64,000 nucleotides of DNA from Litoreibacter ascidiaceicola (lineage in GTDB: Bacteria; Pseudomonadota; Alphaproteobacteria; Rhodobacterales; Rhodobacteraceae): contig NZ_FQUV01000007.1 in the NCBI RefSeq assembly GCF_900129235.1, forward strand, positions 1 to 64,000, in the 5' to 3' direction. The notes under the pieces were generated by a model. That model saw only the letters and a list, made by a program, of their open reading frames with translations. It was not told the DNA's origin and did not search any database. Positions 36,201-44,405 of the stretch are shown in pieces (within the stretch, counting starts at the first letter, position 1; each line of letters starts with the position of its first letter). Made by a program: the position numbers and the translations under genes.

Positions 36201-36630
36201 TCTGGGTCTTGCGCCGCTCTTGTTTGAAACATCGTCACAGGCGCAATTTCTGAAGCCGACTGTGGTCACGTTGTGCTACGGGCTTGGCTTCGGGCTGGTG
36301 CTGGTGCTGTTGGTTGTTCCGTCCTTGATGGCCATGCAGGCGGATGTGTCGAGGCAGGTGAAGGCGCTGCGCCGCGCGGTTCAATCCGCGGGTGGCCTTC
36401 GTTGGGTGACTTTCGGGCTGGTCGCTGCTGTCGTCGGGCTTTTTGCCGCGACATTGGGCAGCGCAATTTTCAGCGGTTCTCTTCCGGGCCCGCTTGCCAG
36501 TGTCGCGGGGGAAGGCTCTCAAGTGTCCTCGGCGCTTTTGCTGTTTTTGGCGGGGACCGGCGTATTGCTGGCAATCAGCTGGCTGGTTGCTGCGGTGGCG
36601 CATGGCGCTCTGCGTCGAAAACAGACCTAG
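33244..36630 (+). CDS. RND family efflux permease with extra C-terminal helices
   Basis: An 1128-residue AcrB-type proton-driven pump. The N-terminal helix (TRHRTAANLLLVMMIAIG) and the TM4 proton-relay pair in GIVVDDAIVVGEH (Asp-Asp, about residues 400-412) are intact. The second-half counterpart is GMTGIIINDSIVLVSTV. The usual core ends near residue 1035; after it about 95 residues contain two further hydrophobic stretches (about 1052-1075 and 1092-1115), giving 14 predicted spans instead of 12. Substrate unknown; metal-cation and drug pumps cannot be separated here. Shares a CTAG stop overlap with the convergent DsbD-like gene. Confidence 0.93.
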   Translation: MRDVIASKTGGVLSYFTRHRTAANLLLVMMIAIGAAAVPRMNTQFFPDVVIDNVSVSVQWDGAGADDVDGAIVQLLEPALLSVEGVESSSSQSREGSANISLEFEPDWDMSRAADDVQVAVDSVSNLPDDAEEPNVRRGAWRDRVTDVVITGPVSVDQLGRFADEFVTRLFAAGVTRATIRGVAAPETIVEVSSLSLIRNDVTMAEIAEAIRGEASADPAGDVDGANARVRTGVAKRSADQISGIVLRSNADGSKLTIGDVASIFVEGTDRERAYFVGENPAVSVRVDRSNRGDAIAIQETVQKVAEDLELTLPEGTKVDLIRTRSEAITGRLNILLDNGLVGLGLVVLLLFLFLNARTAFWVAAGVPVAMLGAIALMYAAGITINMISLFALIITLGIVVDDAIVVGEHADFRASRLGEDPATASENAARRMAQPVFAATITTVIAFFGLVAVGGRFGDLIADIPFTVIVVLLASLVECFLILPNHMSHALAAQAKERWYDWPSRTVTRGFDWVRENVFRPFIAGVIWARYPVMAGALLLLMSQAALFIKGDVTWRFFNAPEQGSISGNFAMLPGATRDDTIEMMREMQRATDELAAKYEAEHGRNPIDYVLAEVGGTTGRGLAGQETKDSDQLGSIAIELIDADLRSYSSFQFVGELQDAVRRHPMLETVSFRGWRSGPGGDALDVQIYGADAETLKQAAERLKTALAKFSEVSALEDNLAYDKEELILDLTAQGQALGFTIDDLGRVLRNRLNGIEAATYPDGPRSAAIRVELPRGELTADFLERTFLRAQSGEYVPLSDIVAVVRQSGFSTVRRENGIRLVTVTGDISEDDPVRAEEIMASLEDTILPMIEQDFGVATNMSGLAEQEAEFLTDAGLGFLFCLIGIYLTLAWVFSSWTRPIVIMLIIPFGLVGTIYGHNAWDIPLSMFTVVGLIGMTGIIINDSIVLVSTVDEYAQERGLIPAIIDGAADRLRPVLLTTLTTVLGLAPLLFETSSQAQFLKPTVVTLCYGLGFGLVLVLLVVPSLMAMQADVSRQVKALRRAVQSAGGLRWVTFGLVAAVVGLFAATLGSAIFSGSLPGPLASVAGEGSQVSSALLLFLAGTGVLLAISWLVAAVAHGALRRKQT

Positions 36631-37451
36631 GAGCAGCCGTGGATGTCGACCGCGCGTTGGGTCGTCAGAACGGTTAGTCGCAGGCGTTCCAAATTCAGGC
36701 GAAACGGCTTGCCGTTGCGGGTGATCACCTCGGCTGTTGCGCTTAGGGTGTCGCCAACCCGTGTGATGAACGGCTCGCTGATCCAAAGGCTTGGGTCTGA
36801 CGCTTCGATCACCATCGCTTCGCCCTTACCCCCGAGCGGCGGCATGAGCAGTTCTACGTCAATCCACGCGCGGCCGTCACGGACGGAGGCCCGGCACCTG
36901 ACCTGCCGCACCATGGCCTGCGCTGCGCTGATCGGCTGCTTGCCTAGGGCTGCCGCGATTTCCTCAACGGGAGTTGTTTGCTCGGGCGGCAACATCAGGT
37001 GCAGGTCGAGCGTCACCGGAAGGCAGAATTCGTCGCAAACACCGAAATTCAGTTGGCCGTCGACGAAGATGGGACCATCAGAGGTTGCCTGAAAAGACAG
37101 CGGCAGAACGAATTCAGTGTGATACCCGATGGAGCGCAAACCGTTCTGGCGAAACACCTGCGGCTTTGGCCAAAGGATCGTCACGTCCTTAAGGTTTTGC
37201 GATGATGACCAGTTCAACCGCGTGGGGAAGCCGCCATCCCCTGGTGCGCGCCAAAAGGTCTTCCAGCCGGGGGCCAAATCGAATTTGAGCGCGGCGAAAT
37301 GGCGCCCGCCATCTGCGCGCCACCCGTTCAGCATCGTCACCTTCACCACATCGGAAGCATCATATTGCACCACCTGCGCTGTCGCGGGGGTAATCAACGC
37401 GAGGCTGGTGGCGCAAGTGGCTAGGAACTGGGTGATGCGGTTGAGTGTCAT
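36627..37451 (-). CDS. Periplasmic DsbD N-terminal-domain protein
   Basis: A 274-residue exported protein with a Sec signal peptide (cleavage near ATAQ, residue 25) and the thiol:disulfide interchange DsbD alpha-domain fold. Family signs are WKTFWRAPGDGGFP and the redox-type pair in FGVCDEFCLP (about residues 138-147). It lacks the membrane and thioredoxin domains of full DsbD, so it would need an electron donor encoded elsewhere. It could serve cytochrome c maturation, copper handling or thiol repair; no linked partner is visible. Confidence 0.8.
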   Translation of the reverse strand: MTLNRITQFLATCATSLALITPATAQVVQYDASDVVKVTMLNGWRADGGRHFAALKFDLAPGWKTFWRAPGDGGFPTRLNWSSSQNLKDVTILWPKPQVFRQNGLRSIGYHTEFVLPLSFQATSDGPIFVDGQLNFGVCDEFCLPVTLDLHLMLPPEQTTPVEEIAAALGKQPISAAQAMVRQVRCRASVRDGRAWIDVELLMPPLGGKGEAMVIEASDPSLWISEPFITRVGDTLSATAEVITRNGKPFRLNLERLRLTVLTTQRAVDIHGCS

Positions 37452-37576
37452 TGCAACGTCGATAGCCGTTCCGAATATGACAATAAACTCACGTTTAGGC
37501 GATGCGCTGACACAAGTTGCGACCTGCGCTCTTAAGGTCGCTTGAATGAGCCGTCGCTTGCCGCCACCTTGAGGGC

Positions 37577-38146
37577 ATGAGTTTTGATTCGACCAAGCTG
37601 GCAGGCAAGCTGCTGATCGCGATGCCGGATATGGGCGACCCGCGCTTCGAGCGGTCCGTGATCTTCATGTGTTCCCACTCCGAGGAGCGGGCGATGGGGC
37701 TTATCGTCAACAAGCCAGCTCGGGATTTGAAGTTTAACGACCTGCTGAAGCAGTTGGACATCCCCGAAGCGCCGCGGTCCCGCGAGATCAGGGTACATGT
37801 TGGTGGGCCGGTGGATTATGGGCGCGGGTTCGTGCTGCATTCGCCGGATTATCACAGCGACGATAGCACTTTGACGATCGAAGGCGGCTACGGGCTGACA
37901 GCGACGCTTGATATTCTAGAAGACATCTCGCTTGGCGAGGGGCCGGAGCGGTGCCTGCTGACCATGGGCTATGCTGGCTGGGGGCCGGGGCAGCTGGAAG
38001 ACGAAATTCAGCGCAATGGCTGGCTGATTTGTGATGCAGACAGCGATTTGGTGTTCAAGGGCGCTAACGAGGCCAAATGGGAGGGTGCGCTTGACCTGTT
38101 GGGGATCAACCCGTTGCTCTTGTCACCGGGCGGCGGGTCAGCCTAA
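37577..38146 (+). CDS. YqgE/AlgH family protein
   Basis: A 189-residue UPF0301 (DUF179) protein. Typical blocks are KLLIAMPDMGDPRFERSVI, GLIVNKPA, VHVGGPVDYGRGFVLHS and the GYAGWGPGQLEDEI segment. Molecular function is not established. It converges on the Sua5-type gene and overlaps its end by 9 nt. The start has a GAGGGC box upstream. Confidence 0.95.
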   Translation: MSFDSTKLAGKLLIAMPDMGDPRFERSVIFMCSHSEERAMGLIVNKPARDLKFNDLLKQLDIPEAPRSREIRVHVGGPVDYGRGFVLHSPDYHSDDSTLTIEGGYGLTATLDILEDISLGEGPERCLLTMGYAGWGPGQLEDEIQRNGWLICDADSDLVFKGANEAKWEGALDLLGINPLLLSPGGGSA

Positions 38147-39079
38147 TCTTGGTGCTGCGGCACGCGTCAAGCGGTCATTGATCGCGAGGCCAAGCCCCGT
38201 CATCGGGATCGGGGCGACGCGGATTGTGTCAGTGTCGGAGGCCAACTCGTCCATCTGTCGCAACATCGCAAACAGATTGGCGGCCGCCTCATGCAGATCA
38301 CCAGAGGGCGAGAGGTTGAGCTGCCCGTTGACTGCCCCGAACCCCAGCATGAAAGCACCGTCGGTTTGATTGAGCGCCACGCGGGCATTCGGGGCGTAAT
38401 GCGAGACCAGCTGACCGGGCGCGCTGGGCGTGTCGGGGTTGGTGTCTTCGGCGAGAGGGCTGCCCAAAGCGGCGTTCAACGCTTCCACGGGCAAGCCGCC
38501 GGGGCGCAGCAGGCGAAGGGGGGAGGTCGCGACGATGGTGCTTTCCACGCCAACCTTGCATGGGCCGCCATCCAACACAGCGTCGATCCGGCCTGACAGG
38601 CCCGCCAACACATGCGCTGCGGTTGTAGGGCTGATCTGTCCGGACGGGTTGGCCGAAGGGGCGGCGACGGGGCAGTCGGCCAGTGCAAGCAAGTCCCGAG
38701 CCAAGAGCTGCGCGGGCATCCGGATGGCGACGGTATCAAGACCTGCGGTAACCAGTGACGACAGCCCGTGCCCGTCCTTCAGGGGAAGGACCAATGACAA
38801 CGGGCCGGGCCAGAACGCTTGTGCCAAAGCGCGGGCGTCATGGTCGAAATGGGCCAGCGCTTCGGCTTGTTCCATGCTGGCAACATGGACGATCAGCGGG
38901 TTGAAACTGGGCCGCCCTTTGGCGGCGTAAATGGCGGCGACGGCGGAGCCATTTCGCGCATCAGCGCCCAAACCGTAGACCGTTTCTGTGGGGAAAGCGA
39001 CAAGCTGTCCCGACTGCAACATCTTGGCGACCTTGGCCAAATCGGCGGGGCCAAGTAAAAGCGTGTCGAGGTCGGTCAT
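38138..39079 (-). CDS. L-threonylcarbamoyladenylate synthase (Sua5/YwlC type)
   Basis: A 313-residue enzyme that makes threonylcarbamoyl-AMP from threonine, bicarbonate and ATP for t6A37 of ANN-decoding tRNAs. The YrdC domain (residues about 10-200) has FPTETVYGLGADA, KGRPSFNPLIVH and PSANPSGQISPT. An APGQLVSHYAP linker leads to the smaller Sua5 C-terminal domain, so this is the two-domain form. Bases upstream stay open for 600 more codons but are antisense to an acyl-CoA dehydrogenase; the ATG at 39079 matches the family start. Confidence 0.94.
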   Translation of the reverse strand: MTDLDTLLLGPADLAKVAKMLQSGQLVAFPTETVYGLGADARNGSAVAAIYAAKGRPSFNPLIVHVASMEQAEALAHFDHDARALAQAFWPGPLSLVLPLKDGHGLSSLVTAGLDTVAIRMPAQLLARDLLALADCPVAAPSANPSGQISPTTAAHVLAGLSGRIDAVLDGGPCKVGVESTIVATSPLRLLRPGGLPVEALNAALGSPLAEDTNPDTPSAPGQLVSHYAPNARVALNQTDGAFMLGFGAVNGQLNLSPSGDLHEAAANLFAMLRQMDELASDTDTIRVAPIPMTGLGLAINDRLTRAAAPRLG

Positions 39080-39220
39080 AAGGGATGGCCCAATTTTGAC
39101 GTTGCGTTTCGCTTGATGCCTTGGCGTCGGAGCGGCACAGTGAACGGTATTGATGATGGACCCCTTATCTGATCCGACGGCCCGTTGCAAAGCCGTGTGA
39201 CACCTATTCGAGGACTGAAT

Positions 39221-40927
39221 ATGCCTTATCGTGCCCCCGCCGCTGACTACCAATTCCTGCTCGACCATGTCGTCGGGTTCGACAAAGTCGCTGCAACCGA
39301 ACGCTTTGCGGAGGCGACACCGGACATGGTTTCGGCAATTCTTGATGAAGCAGCCAAAATGTCGAACGAGGTCCTTGCGCCGTTGAACCGCAATGGCGAC
39401 TTGCACCCCGCAAAGCTGGAAAACGGTGTCGTGCGTACATCGCCGGGCTTTGCGGACGGCTACAAAGCCATCGCGGAAGGGGGCTGGATCGGCATGGCCG
39501 CCAGCCCCGAATACGGCGGCATGGGGCTGCCGTTTTCCATTCAGAATGCGGTAAACGAAATGATGGGAGGCAGCTGCCTTGCGTTGCAGCTGAACCCGCT
39601 GATGAGCCAAGGCCAGATCGAGGCGCTCGAGCATCATGCGTCCGACGCGATCAAGGACCTTTACCTGCCCAAGCTGATCTCGGGCGAGTGGTGCGGCACG
39701 ATGAACCTGACGGAGCCGCAGGCGGGCTCTGACGTGGGGGCGTTGAAGTCGAAGGCCGAGGACAATGGCGACGGCACTTACGCGATCTCCGGTCAGAAAA
39801 TCTACATCAGCTGGGCAGATAACGACTTCAGCGAAAACGTGTGCCACTTGGTGCTGGCCCGTTTGCCAGACGGTGTACCCGGCACGAAGGGCATTTCGCT
39901 GTTCATGGTGCCCAAACTGATCCCTGACGAGAACGGCAAGCCTGGCGTGGCGAACTCGCTGAAAGTGGTATCGCTGGAACATAAAATGGGCCTGCACGGC
40001 TCGCCCACTGCCGTGATGCAATATGACGGCGCGACGGGCTGGCTGGTGGGCAAGCCTCATGGCGGCATGGCCGCGATGTTCACCATGATGAACAACGCAC
40101 GCGTGGGCGTTGGCGGTCAGGGCGTTGCGGTGGCGGAAGCCGCCTATCAACATGCGCTGACCTACGCGCAGGAGCGCAAGCAGGGCAAAGCGGCCGAGGG
40201 CGAGACGATCTTGGGCCATGCCGACGTGCGCCGGATGCTGGCGCAGATGAAGGCGGATGTCTTCGTGGCCCGCGCGATCGCAGCGGCCTGTGCGGCGGCG
40301 ATTGATATGCAAACGGCCACAGGCGCCCCTGAATGGACTGCCCGCGCCGCCTTGCTGACACCAATTGCCAAGGCGTTTGGCACGGACACCGGTATCGAGG
40401 TCGCGCAACAAGGCATTCAAGTCCATGGCGGCATGGGATTCATCGAGGAAACCGGCGCGGCTCAATACCTGCGCGACGTGCGGGTGACGGCGATTTACGA
40501 GGGCACTAACGGCATTCAGGCGATGGACCTTGTGGCCCGCAAGATGATGGATGGCGGTGAGGCGGCTTATGCTTTGATCGACGAGATCGAGGCATATGCG
40601 GAAAGCTGCAAAGCGACAATGCCAGAGCTGGCAGGCCCTGTCTTCACCGCAGCTGAAACCTTGCGCGAAACCACGGAATGGTTGGTTGAGCAGGAGATGA
40701 ATGACCGGTTTGCAGGCGCTGTTTCCTATCTGCGGATGTTCGCGCGTGTTCTGGGGGGCTACTACCACCTCTGTGCCGCGAACGCTGCGGGCTTGGACAG
40801 CGCGCGCGGGCGTTTGGCGACGATCTTCATTCAGCGTCTTCTGCCAGAGCATGGAAGTCTGGCTGATCAAGCGCGCCAAGGGGCAGATGACTTATACGCC
40901 TTGAGCGAAGAGGATTTGGTGGCTTGA
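39221..40927 (+). CDS. Acyl-CoA dehydrogenase (DmdC-like, with C-terminal extension)
   Basis: A 568-residue FAD enzyme of the long acyl-CoA dehydrogenase subgroup with a C-terminal helical domain. MNLTEPQAGSDVG is the FAD/substrate block, and the catalytic Glu is expected in IYEGTNGIQAMDLV near residue 427. IHGGMGF appears as VHGGMGFIEETGA. The MPYRAPAADYQFLL start and length resemble DmdC, the 3-methylmercaptopropionyl-CoA dehydrogenase of marine bacteria, but paralogues with other acyl-CoA substrates are common. CGAGGA precedes the ATG. Coupled by TTGA overlap to the MBL gene. Confidence 0.9.
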   Translation: MPYRAPAADYQFLLDHVVGFDKVAATERFAEATPDMVSAILDEAAKMSNEVLAPLNRNGDLHPAKLENGVVRTSPGFADGYKAIAEGGWIGMAASPEYGGMGLPFSIQNAVNEMMGGSCLALQLNPLMSQGQIEALEHHASDAIKDLYLPKLISGEWCGTMNLTEPQAGSDVGALKSKAEDNGDGTYAISGQKIYISWADNDFSENVCHLVLARLPDGVPGTKGISLFMVPKLIPDENGKPGVANSLKVVSLEHKMGLHGSPTAVMQYDGATGWLVGKPHGGMAAMFTMMNNARVGVGGQGVAVAEAAYQHALTYAQERKQGKAAEGETILGHADVRRMLAQMKADVFVARAIAAACAAAIDMQTATGAPEWTARAALLTPIAKAFGTDTGIEVAQQGIQVHGGMGFIEETGAAQYLRDVRVTAIYEGTNGIQAMDLVARKMMDGGEAAYALIDEIEAYAESCKATMPELAGPVFTAAETLRETTEWLVEQEMNDRFAGAVSYLRMFARVLGGYYHLCAANAAGLDSARGRLATIFIQRLLPEHGSLADQARQGADDLYALSEEDLVA

Positions 40928-41955
40928 GCGGAACGCTCCGCTACCCGTTCCCCGATATCCCCGCAGAGGGCGAAGCCATAGAGGTCGCGGAAGGCATCCT
41001 TTGGATGCGCCTGCCGCTGCCGATGAAGCTGGACCACGTCAATATCTATGCGCTGGATGACGGGGATGCGTGGACGATTGTTGATACGGGTTTCCATTCC
41101 AAACGCGGCGTCGCGATCTGGGAAAAGCTGCTTGCCGGGCCTCTGGCGGGCAAGCCGGTTCGCCGCGTGATCGTGACCCATCATCACCCCGACCACATTG
41201 GCATGGCGGGTTGGTTCCAGTCCGAACATGGTGCGGAACTGGTGACAACGCGCACCGCGTGGCTCATGGCACGGATGCTGGTGCTGGACGAGCAGGATCG
41301 CCCCACGGCGGAATCTCTACAGTTCTGGAAACGCGCCGGTATGGAGCCTGCGATTTTTGCGCAACGGGCAGCTGAGCGACCATTCAATTTTGCCGATTGC
41401 GTTGCGCCAATGCCGCTTGGGTATCGTCGTGTCCGTGAAGGTGACACGCTGAGTGCAGGCGGTCGGGGCTGGACAGTGCGTATGGGCAATGGCCACGCAC
41501 CGGAACACGCGACCTTGTGGGCGGATGGTGTCGTATTGGGCGGCGACCAGCTGCTGCCTTCAATCAGCCCGAACCTCGGTGTGTATCCGACCGAGCCGGA
41601 GGCCGACCCCGTTTCAGACTGGCTGGAGGCCTGCGAGCGGCTTGGGGCCTATGCGACGCCGGACCAGCTGGTTTTGCCCGGCCACAAACTGCCGTTTACT
41701 GGCCTGCCACTGCGGATGCGACAATTGATCGACAATCATCACGGCGCGTTGGAGCGGCTATTGCAGCACCTCGACACCCCCAAAACCGCTCATGAGTGTT
41801 TCCTGCCGCTGTTCAAGCGTGAAATCCGTGGCGGTGAGTACGGGTTGGCCTTGGTCGAAAGCGTGGCGCATTGTGCTCACCTATATTTGGCTGGACAAGC
41901 GACCCGGTCTTTGCGCGAAGATGGGGCATATGTTTACCAGCGCAAAGGGGCTTGA
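40924..41955 (+). CDS. MBL-fold metallo-hydrolase
   Basis: A 343-residue metallo-beta-lactamase-fold hydrolase. The zinc motif is THHHPDHIG (about residues 81-89), with later ligands at NGHAPEH and the GGDQLL and PGHKLPF segments. The PLPMKLDHVNIYAL opening is typical of a group often located beside acyl-CoA dehydrogenases. The TTG start overlaps the dehydrogenase stop. It could be a thioesterase or lactonase acting on the dehydrogenase product; that is inference. Confidence 0.88.
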   Translation: MSGTLRYPFPDIPAEGEAIEVAEGILWMRLPLPMKLDHVNIYALDDGDAWTIVDTGFHSKRGVAIWEKLLAGPLAGKPVRRVIVTHHHPDHIGMAGWFQSEHGAELVTTRTAWLMARMLVLDEQDRPTAESLQFWKRAGMEPAIFAQRAAERPFNFADCVAPMPLGYRRVREGDTLSAGGRGWTVRMGNGHAPEHATLWADGVVLGGDQLLPSISPNLGVYPTEPEADPVSDWLEACERLGAYATPDQLVLPGHKLPFTGLPLRMRQLIDNHHGALERLLQHLDTPKTAHECFLPLFKREIRGGEYGLALVESVAHCAHLYLAGQATRSLREDGAYVYQRKGA

Positions 41956-41958
41956 GGC

Positions 41959-42417
41959 ATGGATGACAAAATCGAGACCACTGCCGAGGCAGTTGAAGCC
42001 TATGCATTGCGCCGTGCGGGTGTCGTTCACGTAAATGAATGTAGCCCGACGCCCGAAGAAGAGCCGCTCCCCGAGTCGATGTGCAAAACGCCGATAGAGC
42101 AGAAATCACCGGCGGAATGGGCATACGAGCGGATAATCCTCTACATCAAGAACTTCGAAGAAAAGCTCGATAACGACCATGAGATCGCGATGGGTTTCGT
42201 GGGTGGCGATACAGGCGTCATGCGCATCGAGGGAATCGGATTTTACGCACCTGATGTCATTACTTTTTATGGCGCTGATTTGGGCGGCGCGCGGACGCAA
42301 CAAATCCAGCATGTCAGCCAGTTGAATGTGCAATTGAGGGCGCTGCCCAAGCATGTGGATCAGCCTGAACCCAACCGCATCGGGTTCAGGCTGGCGGAAG
42401 TTCTGGAAAAAGCATGA
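41959..42417 (+). CDS. DUF6173-like protein of unknown function
   Basis: A 152-residue soluble protein, probably of the DUF6173 family. It begins 3 nt after the MBL gene stop. The first about 50 residues are acidic and likely flexible; the rest (SPAEWAYERIILYIKNFE onwards) looks like a compact alpha/beta domain with GFVGGDTGVMRIEGIGFY in the centre. No catalytic motif is evident. Confidence 0.7.
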   Translation: MDDKIETTAEAVEAYALRRAGVVHVNECSPTPEEEPLPESMCKTPIEQKSPAEWAYERIILYIKNFEEKLDNDHEIAMGFVGGDTGVMRIEGIGFYAPDVITFYGADLGGARTQQIQHVSQLNVQLRALPKHVDQPEPNRIGFRLAEVLEKA

Positions 42418-42503
42418 TCTTGCTGCGCCCGCGTCTCCCTGACGCGTGACAGCGGTGAGAGAATCCGCTACTTCACCCAAAACGCCAACAACGGAGAAGA
42501 CCA

Positions 42504-42638
42504 ATGGCTGAGCACAAACATGGCTCCATGGATACCAGCGACCACGAGAAGACCTTCGCAGGTTTCGTAAAATTCACCACATACGCGGTCATCGGCATCC
42601 TGATTTTTCTGGTTCTGCTGGCGATGGTGAACGGGTAA
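42504..42638 (+). CDS. aa3-type cytochrome c oxidase subunit IV (44-residue)
   Basis: A 44-residue single-helix membrane subunit. The translation from the ATG at 42504 gives a polar head with HGSMDTSDHEKTFAGFVK followed by one helix (about residues 25-42) ending AMVNG. This matches the bacterial COX IV family (Paracoccus/Rhodobacter subunit IV), which packs against subunit I of the aa3 oxidase. A GGAGA box lies 7 nt upstream. The other oxidase genes are not in this window. Confidence 0.9.
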   Translation: MAEHKHGSMDTSDHEKTFAGFVKFTTYAVIGILIFLVLLAMVNG

Positions 42639-42649
42639 TCCGGTCACAA

Positions 42650-43243
42650 ATGAAACGATTGTTTTTATCAATTTGGCTGGTTGCTTTTGTAGCAGCTTGC
42701 GGGGCCGAACCTGTTTGGGCGCCGGAAGAAGAAGTCCGTGCCAAGGCTTACCGGCATAGCGGCCCAGCTTCGATTACTTTGATCACGGTGATAAACAACC
42801 GGTCGGGTGCGGGTGGCCATACTGGCTTGTTGATCAACGGGTCTCAACGGGTCGTTTGGGACCCCGCAGGAACATGGTGGAGCCCCAACGCGCCGGAACG
42901 CAATGACCTGCATTACGGGATGACCGACCGCATGGTCGACGTCTACGTGGATTACCACACCCGCGAGACCTATCACACGGTGCTGCAAGAGCTGCAGGTT
43001 TCGCCAGAAGTCGCAGAGCAGGCGATCAAAGAAGCGGCGGCCTACGGCGCGGTGCCAAAGGCATCCTGTTCGCAATCAACCAGCGCCATTCTTGGCCGTT
43101 TGCCCGGTTTCGAGAGCATCAAATCCACGTTTTTCCCTGTGAAGACGATGGAAGCCTTCGCCAAGTTTCAGGGTGTAAAAACCCGCAAGGTGTTTGACGA
43201 CGATCCGGACGACAATTCTGCCAAACTTCCGGACGGCGCTTAA
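42650..43243 (+). CDS. Predicted lipoprotein
   Basis: A 197-residue exported protein. The first 16 residues are a hydrophobic signal ending in a lipobox-like VAAC with Cys17, so it is probably lipid-anchored. The mature part contains GGHTGLLINGSQRVVWDPAGTWW, resembling a bacterial NlpC/DUF4105-like cysteine-hydrolase opening, and a later Cys in KASCSQST, but I cannot confirm catalysis. It begins 11 nt after the COX IV stop and may share its transcript. Confidence 0.75.
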   Translation: MKRLFLSIWLVAFVAACGAEPVWAPEEEVRAKAYRHSGPASITLITVINNRSGAGGHTGLLINGSQRVVWDPAGTWWSPNAPERNDLHYGMTDRMVDVYVDYHTRETYHTVLQELQVSPEVAEQAIKEAAAYGAVPKASCSQSTSAILGRLPGFESIKSTFFPVKTMEAFAKFQGVKTRKVFDDDPDDNSAKLPDGA

Positions 43244-43332
43244 GCGCGCAGACGAAACTCACAGTTTTTGCACACCTCGGATCGCTAAATTGCTGTCATA
43301 GAGGGGCATTGGTAGAGTTGTGAGTATCTGAG

Positions 43333-44010
43333 TTGTTTCACTTTTTGCATGGTCTCATCGGGAGTCCGCTTCATTTCCAGCAGGTGATGCGACAGCTTCG
43401 GCCGTCCGGTGTTGCCCTATGTGCACCCACGCTGGATTACCTTTCCCATGATTTGCTCAGCTTAGCCCGGAAGGTTGCAGGCGACGCGAACAGCTCCTCG
43501 GCGGTTATTGTCGGGAATTCAATCGGATGCCAGCTGGCGCTGCAGTTGCCGACAAAAGCCCGCGCCTACGTCCTGACCGCGCCGCCATTCGACTATTCCA
43601 GAGGCTCAGTACCGCTGAGACGCGCACAGATCGAGCCTTGGGTGGACGATTTGTATCAGGGTAAAGGACATATTACCGACGAAGCCGAAATTCGTGCCGA
43701 AGCCTGCACGCAGTTGGCGCAGCTTCTTGCCAACAGGCACAACATCGGCAGGATCCGTTCGCTCAAGGCGCAATCACAGGACTTTCTTTCAAATCCCAAG
43801 CTGAAGCAGGCGCAGGCACGCATCCATTTCGTCATTGGCGAGGATGATTACACAACTCCGGTCGATGCGTTCCGGGCGTTCGTTGCGGAAAATGCACCCG
43901 GGGCAAGGGTCACTGTAATTCCAAACTGCGGTCACGCGGTGCCAGTGGAGCGTCCCGATGTCGTCGCCAAGATTATACGCGAAGAGGCATGTCTTCACGC
44001 CGAGGCGTAG
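43333..44010 (+). CDS. Alpha/beta hydrolase
   Basis: A 225-residue alpha/beta-hydrolase-fold protein. The oxyanion segment is FLHGLIGSPLHF, the nucleophile elbow is GNSIG (Ser about 66), the acid is probably Asp in GEDDYTTP and the base His in NCGHAVP (about residue 205). An in-frame stop at 43321 and no early ATG make TTG at 43333 the only start giving the full fold. Substrate not predictable; no linked pathway. Confidence 0.78.
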   Translation: MFHFLHGLIGSPLHFQQVMRQLRPSGVALCAPTLDYLSHDLLSLARKVAGDANSSSAVIVGNSIGCQLALQLPTKARAYVLTAPPFDYSRGSVPLRRAQIEPWVDDLYQGKGHITDEAEIRAEACTQLAQLLANRHNIGRIRSLKAQSQDFLSNPKLKQAQARIHFVIGEDDYTTPVDAFRAFVAENAPGARVTVIPNCGHAVPVERPDVVAKIIREEACLHAEA

Positions 44011-44023
44011 TTGCGCTGTTCCC

Positions 44024-44057
44024 CAAAAACAAACCCCCGCGGCTTGCGCTGCGGGGG
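44024..44057 (-). terminator. Rho-independent terminator of rpsU
   Basis: On the minus strand, downstream of rpsU, a GC-rich hairpin (44034-44057, arms CCCCCGCGGC and GCTGCGGGGG) is followed by a T-rich run TTTGTTTTT. It also lies just past the stop of the convergent alpha/beta hydrolase. Confidence 0.85.
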
Positions 44058-44086
44058 TCGTTATTCTTGTGCTGAAAAGTCGGGGT

Positions 44087-44293
44087 TTACCCGCCGTTTT
44101 CGCGCTGGAGCTTCTTACGAGCCAGCTTGCGGGAACGGCGAATTGCTTCGGCTTTCTCGCGTGCTTTCTTCTCAGACGGCTTTTCGAAATGTTGCTTGAG
44201 CTTCATTTCCCGAAAAACGCCTTCGCGCTGAAGTTTCTTCTTCAGAGCGCGGAGAGCCTGATCGACGTTGTTGTCGCGAACGCTTACCTGCAT
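44087..44293 (-). CDS. rpsU: 30S ribosomal protein S21
   Basis: A 68-residue ribosomal protein S21, which binds near the 3' end of 16S rRNA and the mRNA start region. The [20 protein letters not shown] start and the very basic helix ([17 protein letters not shown]) are diagnostic. The gene is monocistronic with its own terminator and diverges from coq9. Confidence 0.97.
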   Translation of the reverse strand: MQVSVRDNNVDQALRALKKKLQREGVFREMKLKQHFEKPSEKKAREKAEAIRRSRKLARKKLQRENGG

Positions 44294-44405
44294 GTGGTGT
44301 CACCACCTTCCTAGGTTAGATTTTGCAAGATTGCAGGAAGTGGCGATATAGCAAAGCCGCTCTAACTTGTCTACCAAGGAAGTATGCACCCGAAAGGAGC
44401 CCGCT

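Noticed and set aside
38138-40879. A 913-codon open frame on the minus strand
   Set aside because: Only its last 313 codons encode a recognisable protein (threonylcarbamoyl-AMP synthase). The upstream 600 codons are exactly antisense to the acyl-CoA dehydrogenase and have no protein-like motifs; high GC keeps the antisense frame open.
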